Shown: positions 58,738 through 64,000 of the stretch, one piece after another
How positions within the stretch are numbered: position 1 is the stretch's first letter
Layout of the letters: the number at the start of each line of letters is the position of its first letter
Source: Christensenella sp964438705
GTDB taxonomy: Bacteria > Bacillota > Clostridia > Christensenellales > Christensenellaceae
Assembly (NCBI GenBank): GCA_964438705.1
Contig: CAYTKQ010000011.1
Location: 1 to 64,000 of the forward strand
DNA length: 64,000 nt
Reading direction: 5' to 3'
The notes under the pieces: model-generated
Told to the model about the DNA's origin: nothing
The model's input: the letters and a program-made list of their open reading frames with translations, nothing else
The model's database searches: none
Translations under genes and position numbers: made by a program

Positions 58738-60063
58738 ATGAAAAAGATTGCAGTGATTGGTACTGGATACGTGGGTCTGGTACAGGGAATCGTGTTGGCA
58801 GAGTTTGGTATGCAGGTCAGTTGCATTGATGTTGACCGGGAAAAAATAGATATGCTAAAATCAGGGAAAGTACCTATTTATGAACCCGGCCTAAAAGAAT
58901 TGATGGATAAAAATGCAAAAGAAGGGAGACTTTTTTTCACTGCCGATTATCAAAAGGCAATCGAAGAAAATGATATTATTTTTATTGCGGTAGGGACTCC
59001 TGCACGGGATGATGGCAGCGCTGATTTAAAATATGTTTTTGACGTTGCAGACAATATTGGACAATACATGAATGGCTATAAGGTGGTTGTCAATAAGTCG
59101 ACGGTACCGGTGGGAACGGCGAAGCGGGTTGAGCATCGCATTGTGGAGGTTTTAGAGAAAAGGGGCATTGCGTATCCGTTTGACGTCATATCAAACCCGG
59201 AGTTTCTAAGAGAAGGAAAGGCGATCAAGGATTGCCTAAATCCGGACAGGATCGTAATAGGAAGCGAGTCGGAAACTGCGACACAGTTGATGCAGGAGGT
59301 GTACAATGTTTTATATCTGAACCAAACACCTTTCGTGTTAACAAATCGTGAGACAGCCGAGATGATCAAATATGCTTCAAATGCTTTTTTGGCTGTAAAA
59401 ATTTCTTTCATCAACGAAATGGCCTTGCTTTCCGAAAAAGCAGGGGCAGACATTCAACAGATTGCCAAAGCAATGGGAATGGACGGCAGGATATCACCTA
59501 AGTTTTTGCATGCGGGGCCTGGTTATGGAGGCAGCTGCTTTCCGAAGGATACCAAAGCCATTGTGGATACGGCACGGGCCTATGGTGAAGAATTTTATGT
59601 CGTAGATGCGGCGATTCGTGCCAATGAAAAGCAAAAAAAGAAAATGGCGGAAAAAATCATACGTTTGTTGGCGCGCTGTGAAGACGCAAGCACCATCGCG
59701 ATATGGGGATTGTCCTTCAAGCCTGACACGGACGATATGCGTGAGGCGCCTTCCCTTGCTATCATTGAAGACTTGGTGCAAGCAGGCATGAAAATACGGG
59801 CCTATTGTCCGCAGGGTATGACGGAGGCAAGGTGGCGGCTTAAAAAATGCGAGCGGTCGATCCAATACTGTGAAAATGAATATGAAGCAGCGCAGGGGGC
59901 GGATGCGTTGGTAGTGATTACAGAGTGGCCACAATTCAGAGGGGCAGACTTGGATAAGGTTAAAGAAATAATGGAGGGGAATATTATTTTTGACCTCCGT
60001 AATATCTACAGCAAACGCCTTTTGTCTGAACAAGGATTTGAATACTATGGAACTGGACGCTGA
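58738..60063 (+). CDS. ugd: UDP-glucose 6-dehydrogenase
   Basis: 441 aa. NAD-binding GTGYVGLVQG at the start, NKSTVPVGTAKRV, NPEFLREGKAI, then the catalytic Cys in YGGSCFPKD (about 265) and WGLSFKPDTDDMREAP. It oxidises UDP-glucose to UDP-glucuronate for surface glycans. The ribosome site TTTTGGAG is upstream. The next promoter follows within 40 nt. Confidence 0.95.
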   Translation: MKKIAVIGTGYVGLVQGIVLAEFGMQVSCIDVDREKIDMLKSGKVPIYEPGLKELMDKNAKEGRLFFTADYQKAIEENDIIFIAVGTPARDDGSADLKYVFDVADNIGQYMNGYKVVVNKSTVPVGTAKRVEHRIVEVLEKRGIAYPFDVISNPEFLREGKAIKDCLNPDRIVIGSESETATQLMQEVYNVLYLNQTPFVLTNRETAEMIKYASNAFLAVKISFINEMALLSEKAGADIQQIAKAMGMDGRISPKFLHAGPGYGGSCFPKDTKAIVDTARAYGEEFYVVDAAIRANEKQKKKMAEKIIRLLARCEDASTIAIWGLSFKPDTDDMREAPSLAIIEDLVQAGMKIRAYCPQGMTEARWRLKKCERSIQYCENEYEAAQGADALVVITEWPQFRGADLDKVKEIMEGNIIFDLRNIYSKRLLSEQGFEYYGTGR

Positions 60064-60094
60064 ACTCCACGGACTTTTGTTAAGTTGGGTTCTG

Positions 60095-60103
60095 TGCTAT
60101 AAT
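60095..60103 (+). promoter_or_regulatory. extended -10 promoter of the large membrane protein
   Basis: TGC plus TATAAT (60098-60103); a TTGTTA -35 is at a short 15-nt spacing. Confidence 0.6.
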
Positions 60104-60134
60104 ACACAAATAAACCTATGGCATGGGAGTAGTA

Positions 60135-62540
60135 ATGGATATTAATATATTTTATGTTGCACTGTCTGTAGCGACCCTATTTTTATTATGCGTATTTTTT
60201 TCAACAATATTTTCTAAAGTAAATATTGTTAAACTGGTTGTTGTGGGGATTGCACTGTTTTTTGCCGAATACTGTATTTTCGCTTCCATTCTATTGACAC
60301 TTGATCATTTCCATGTATCCTATGCGTTGATTGGCGCGCTTGTGTGCAATCTCGTTCTATGCGTCTGCAGGTATAAGCATATCAAAGAAGGGATGAAGCG
60401 GATTGACTTTAATATCAGAGGGTGTATTGCAGCGCTTCTGATTGTAGGCATTTGTACATGCTTTACCTTGGTTAAGTCGGATGACATCGTTCCCGGATAT
60501 GATGCCGGCGTATACGGGCAAAAGGCAATTAGCATGACGTATGGGGAAAATAGTGCTGTAACAGAAATTGAAGAATATAATGTAGACAATCAAATCCTTA
60601 AAGATTCGGCAAAAGATCTCTGGAAATCACAAAAGGGACTGTACAATGTCGCTGCAACCCGCGGGACGCAAGAGGCCGATTCGGTCGGGGACGATCAATT
60701 ACTGGTCGAATATCACGGTTTTCCGGTGTGGCCTGCCGTCATGGCGTTATGGGGGGCGATGTTTGGAGCAGCGAATATGTTGCAGGTATTGAGCATGTTG
60801 TTTATGTGTGCCGCGCTGGGGCTGTATTTTATTGTTGAAAGTCTTGCAAAGAACAAGTACGCGAAATTCCTCGCGCTCATCCTGTTTGCGTTCTCGCCAT
60901 TGATTATCAATGTAGCCAAAAATGCGCTTACAGAAACGATATATGTGTGCTTTGTGATAATCGGTATTCTATTGCTCCTGCAAAAGGAACGCAAGTTAAA
61001 AATGACAGCAATCGTGCCGATGTCGTGTTTATGCTTTCTTCATTTCACAACGCTTATATATTCGCCGATCATCTTCATTGCCTTATTATATCTGGGGATT
61101 ATTAAGAAGGATAAGATTTATCATTATATCGGCATTTTGTTCAATGTTGTTCTGCTGCTTTCTTTTGTTTATGCGTTCCGGGTTTCCAGCTATTATACAG
61201 TCAAACAAATGAGAAATATGCTGGGAGAAAAAATTACGTCTGAACAAGGCCTTTTGATATTCAGCGGCATGGTTGCTATCATGATCGCGATCCAAGTTGT
61301 TTTCTTGTTGTGGGAACACAAAAAGAAAGGCGCGATTACCAAAGTCGAGCAATTTTTAGATAAACGCTTATTATTGATTTGCCGTGTGTTGATGATTTTT
61401 ATATTTGCGGTTTGCGTGTATAAAACATATTTGATGTGTTTTACAGATTATTATCCGCCGACAGGCGGGGCGGGGATTTACCGCACCTATGGCGGCAGTG
61501 GCATTGGCGCGATACGCTATATGAATATTTTTACGATCCTTCTATCCACCGCATGGATATGCGTTCCATATCTGACATATAAAATATTCAGCCAAAAGGC
61601 AGAATGGAGTTCAATCGCGAAAGCCTTTTTGCTTGTGTTTATTTATGCGTTCGCCTATCAAATTGTGATAAGGACAGATTCTTCTTTGATCTATTATATT
61701 GCAAGATATTTTGTGATCTTTTTGATCCCCTCAGCAATCATTCTTGTTGCTATTTCCATAAAAAGCAACAAAGTGATCATTGCCTTTGTATTGGTATGCA
61801 TTGCAACGTCCATTCCTTTCAATTTGACGCAAATCAACGTGCGGGAACGATTGGGCAGCTCAGAAATGGTGAATGCGGCGATCGCGAATATAGAGCCGGG
61901 AGCAGTGGTTGTTGTGGATGCAAAGTGGAATGGACAAGGTGAATATACGGGACAGGTTTTGGCGCAGAATCTAAAAGAGAGGAACAATAATCTCGTATAC
62001 GATATGAATGATGAAAATGTAATAGAAGCGGCTCTCGCATCCTACCAAGACCGCGCAGTCTATTACATTACGTCAATGCAAGATGAAGATAAGAATTTCG
62101 AAAATATTGCCAAATACACGTTGGATCAAGGAGGCTCTTTCAGCAGCACGACAGGTATTTTCCCAACGGATTTTGAAATTGTCAAGCAGCCTTTATATAT
62201 ATATAGAGTCAGGCCGGATGCGAAAATTGTGGTTCCAGTCGTGGAGTCTTGGAACTATAAGCAGGGAGACGCAAACTGGAAATATTCTGTGACCGCAACG
62301 GTAGACGGCGGGACAAAGACAATAGACGGCGGATATTTTTGGGTGTGGAACAGTGATTTGGATCGAAGCACAACGACGGCAATCTATCCCGCACAAAAGG
62401 ATGCTAACGGAAATTTCAGTGTGCAAATAGATTTAGAAGATAGCGGAGGACAGCCCGGGCATTACGCCGTTGAGTTTTACGCGGAATCGGCAGCAGGCCG
62501 GGCCTATGCGGCAGGCTATATGATGTTAATCAATTTGTGA
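60135..62540 (+). CDS. large membrane protein, probable GT-C glycosyltransferase or polymerase
   Basis: 801 aa. About thirteen hydrophobic segments fill residues 5-560, with extracytoplasmic loops such as VPGYDAGVYGQKAIS near 120-135, where a DxD-like acidic pair could bind a lipid-linked sugar. Residues 570-801 form a soluble exported domain (GAVVVVDAKWNGQGEYTG, later a beta-rich end with KDANGNFSVQIDLED). I cannot name the family with confidence; a GT39/GT83-like enzyme or Wzy-like polymerase are both possible. ATG at 60135 has GGGAG upstream. Confidence 0.62.
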   Translation: MDINIFYVALSVATLFLLCVFFSTIFSKVNIVKLVVVGIALFFAEYCIFASILLTLDHFHVSYALIGALVCNLVLCVCRYKHIKEGMKRIDFNIRGCIAALLIVGICTCFTLVKSDDIVPGYDAGVYGQKAISMTYGENSAVTEIEEYNVDNQILKDSAKDLWKSQKGLYNVAATRGTQEADSVGDDQLLVEYHGFPVWPAVMALWGAMFGAANMLQVLSMLFMCAALGLYFIVESLAKNKYAKFLALILFAFSPLIINVAKNALTETIYVCFVIIGILLLLQKERKLKMTAIVPMSCLCFLHFTTLIYSPIIFIALLYLGIIKKDKIYHYIGILFNVVLLLSFVYAFRVSSYYTVKQMRNMLGEKITSEQGLLIFSGMVAIMIAIQVVFLLWEHKKKGAITKVEQFLDKRLLLICRVLMIFIFAVCVYKTYLMCFTDYYPPTGGAGIYRTYGGSGIGAIRYMNIFTILLSTAWICVPYLTYKIFSQKAEWSSIAKAFLLVFIYAFAYQIVIRTDSSLIYYIARYFVIFLIPSAIILVAISIKSNKVIIAFVLVCIATSIPFNLTQINVRERLGSSEMVNAAIANIEPGAVVVVDAKWNGQGEYTGQVLAQNLKERNNNLVYDMNDENVIEAALASYQDRAVYYITSMQDEDKNFENIAKYTLDQGGSFSSTTGIFPTDFEIVKQPLYIYRVRPDAKIVVPVVESWNYKQGDANWKYSVTATVDGGTKTIDGGYFWVWNSDLDRSTTTAIYPAQKDANGNFSVQIDLEDSGGQPGHYAVEFYAESAAGRAYAAGYMMLINL

Positions 62541-62565
62541 AAGGAAAATAAGCAGAGGAAGAATT

Positions 62566-63612
62566 ATGAAGATATTGATTTCAACAGTGCAAATTCCGTT
62601 TGTAACAGGAGGAGCCGAATTTCATGCGAAAAATTTGAAAAATGCGTTTATTGAGCATGGACATGAAGCGGAGATCGTTACAATGCCATTTATGGATCAA
62701 CCGCCAGAGCTGATTGAGGACCATATTGTTGCGGCAAGACTTCTTGAGCTTACTTACGGATGGGGAGGGAAAAGCGACTTATGTATCGGGCTCAAATTTC
62801 CGGCCTATTTTATTCCGCATGAAAATAAAGTGTTGTGGGTCCTTCACCAGCACAGAAGCGCCTATGAATTATTTGATTCAGAGTATAGCAACTTGAAAAA
62901 TGATGAGCAGGGGAGGATTTACAGGGATATTGTTAGGCGTGCGGATGACCGATATATGCCGGAAGCAAAGCGAATATATGCAAACTCCAAGAATGTTGCA
63001 GGCAGGATGAGGCGTTATAATCAGATCGAGGCGACGCCTCTTTATCATCCATGCCCAGACAGTGAAAAGTTTTATGTCGATCAATATGAAAACTATATTT
63101 TAATGCCAAGCCGCATCAATGCAACAAAACGGCAAATGTTGGCAGTCGAGGCAATGAAGCTTGTGAAATCCGATATTAAATTATACATCATGGGCGGGGC
63201 CGACAATGATATCGTAAAAACCGGACTACTTAACCAGATCGAAAAATTCCAAATTGCCGACAGAGTGAAGTATTTGGAATATGTGCCAATGGAAGAAAAA
63301 CTGAAAATGTATGCAAATGCAAGGGCAGTTCTGTTTATTCCAATTGATGAAGATTACGGATATATTACGCAGGAAGCTATGAGAGCAAAAAAAGCGGTCA
63401 TTACTACAACGGATAGTGGAGGCCCATTGGAGTTCCTTGAGAATGGAAAAAGCGGCCTCATCGTTGAACCGAATCCGCAAGAAATTGCATATGCGATTGA
63501 TGAATTTGCAGCCTCAGAAAAGATGGCGCGCAAGTTGGGAAAGCATGCGGGTGAGCATATACTCGATATGAATATTTCATGGGAAAACGTAGTGAAGGAG
63601 CTTATAAAATGA
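62566..63612 (+). CDS. glycosyltransferase family 4
   Basis: 348 aa GT-B enzyme. The N-terminus has VPFVTGGAEFHAKNL-like TGGAEFH, the usual acceptor-side glycine-rich loop. The C-terminal donor site shows IMGGADNDIV, VKYLEYVPMEEKLKMYANA and the EX7E region DEDYGYITQEAMRAKKAVI. It adds a hexose from a nucleotide sugar to a lipid-linked or protein acceptor. AGAGGAAGAA precedes the ATG, and it overlaps the next gene (ATGA). Confidence 0.88.
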   Translation: MKILISTVQIPFVTGGAEFHAKNLKNAFIEHGHEAEIVTMPFMDQPPELIEDHIVAARLLELTYGWGGKSDLCIGLKFPAYFIPHENKVLWVLHQHRSAYELFDSEYSNLKNDEQGRIYRDIVRRADDRYMPEAKRIYANSKNVAGRMRRYNQIEATPLYHPCPDSEKFYVDQYENYILMPSRINATKRQMLAVEAMKLVKSDIKLYIMGGADNDIVKTGLLNQIEKFQIADRVKYLEYVPMEEKLKMYANARAVLFIPIDEDYGYITQEAMRAKKAVITTTDSGGPLEFLENGKSGLIVEPNPQEIAYAIDEFAASEKMARKLGKHAGEHILDMNISWENVVKELIK

Positions 63613-64000
63613 GTGATACCGCAGCAAAGATAAAGAAAATACTTCAAGAGATTGAGAAGGAAGATGCAAAAACGGACAGCCTAAAGTCTATGGATGAAGT
63701 GATAACGATATTAGGCGGACAAGCGCGGGCGACCGGCAGTTCGCAGTCTGGACTTTCAGCGGTGCAGTTTAATATTGATGAACTTAAAAAGTGGAAAGAT
63801 ACGATTGAAAAAGGGCATAATATAATCTATGATCGCCCTATGCCGGGAATGAACAAGATAAAAAAAACGGTGAAACGCGCCTTGCGTAAGGCGGTTCGTT
63901 TTGTGGTTGATCCGATGCGTATTGATCAAAATGCTTTCAATGCGGCGGTTATGTCGGCCATTAATATTCTATATAATGGCGCAGTGGTTGCAAATCCGCA
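63609..64000 (+). CDS. partial glycan-locus protein, cut by the window end
   Basis: 130 residues are visible from ATG at 63609, which overlaps the preceding stop, and the frame stays open to base 64000. The start is helical (MSDTAAKIKKILQEIEKED), then low complexity, then a basic amphipathic region (KIKKTVKRALRKAVRFVVDP) and RIDQNAFNAAVMSAINILYN. This N-terminal layout is seen ahead of methyltransferase or glycosyltransferase domains in Firmicutes glycan loci; the catalytic part lies outside the window, so I assign no function. Confidence 0.6.
   Translation, partial: MSDTAAKIKKILQEIEKEDAKTDSLKSMDEVITILGGQARATGSSQSGLSAVQFNIDELKKWKDTIEKGHNIIYDRPMPGMNKIKKTVKRALRKAVRFVVDPMRIDQNAFNAAVMSAINILYNGAVVANP

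Noticed and set aside
1..64000. tRNA genes, CRISPR arrays, insertion sequences, phage genes, toxin-antitoxin or restriction systems
   Set aside because: No T-arm-like conserved sequence in tRNA context, no regularly spaced repeats, and no transposase, integrase, Cas, nuclease-methylase pair or toxin family was seen on either strand.

Overview
The window looks like a chromosomal segment of an anaerobic, low-to-mid GC Clostridia-type Firmicute. The evidence is strong AGGAGG-type ribosome sites, many TTG/GTG starts, sigma-A promoters of the TTGNNN-17-TATAAT kind, and typical Clostridia families: YqhQ/DUF1385 beside rpmE and prmC, CwlD, a TM1266-type regulator, ThiT under a TPP riboswitch, and potABCD with an XRE-cupin regulator. 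A Christensenellaceae-like organism would fit, but that placement is inference. I see no tRNA, rRNA, CRISPR array, insertion sequence or prophage.

Layout. 1-490 holds a large, strongly folded RNA candidate (about 45-469) that ends 21 nt before a FetA/FetB-type metal exporter. 1.9-5.9 kb is a run of small enzymes (HAD phosphatase, Lnt-like acyltransferase, metallo-beta-lactamase fold, DUF3795, nitroreductase). 5.9-12.7 kb carries a membrane glycosyltransferase flanked by two related relic small ORFs, an HtrA protease, an MFS exporter and tandem metallophosphoesterases. 12.8-23.0 kb is housekeeping: rpmE, yqhQ, prmC, two uracil-DNA glycosylases, a C-terminal protease with a TM1266-type regulator, nth, obg, yhbY, nadD, yqeK, rsfS. 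23-30 kb has a CoA-transferase, a D,D-carboxypeptidase, an isolated leuB, a TIM-barrel isomerase, the thiamine uptake gene with its riboswitch, and an HD nucleotidase. 30.3-32.7 kb is rplJL behind an L10 leader, followed by three unusual small helical or zinc-ribbon genes instead of rpoBC. 32.8-36.7 kb is a two-component system with a secreted partner, then cwlD. 37-41.4 kb is the polyamine operon. 41.6-49.1 kb mixes small orphan genes with galE, fba and gap. From 49.3 kb to the end the sequence is visibly more AT-rich and encodes a secreted subtilase plus a surface-polysaccharide locus (glycosyltransferases, a pyruvyltransferase/Fe-S fusion, flippase, methyltransferase, Ugd, membrane glycosyltransferase), which runs off the right edge.

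How parts work together. galE and ugd supply UDP-galactose and UDP-glucuronate to the glycan locus. The GT2, GT4, pyruvyltransferase and flippase genes form one operon (51.75-57.7 kb) behind a clear promoter. gap and fba are divergent glycolytic genes sharing one intergenic region. The most unusual items are the RNA at the left edge, the fused pyruvyltransferase/F420-dehydrogenase-like protein, the second uracil-DNA glycosylase without iron-sulfur cysteines, and the trio of helical proteins behind rplL.
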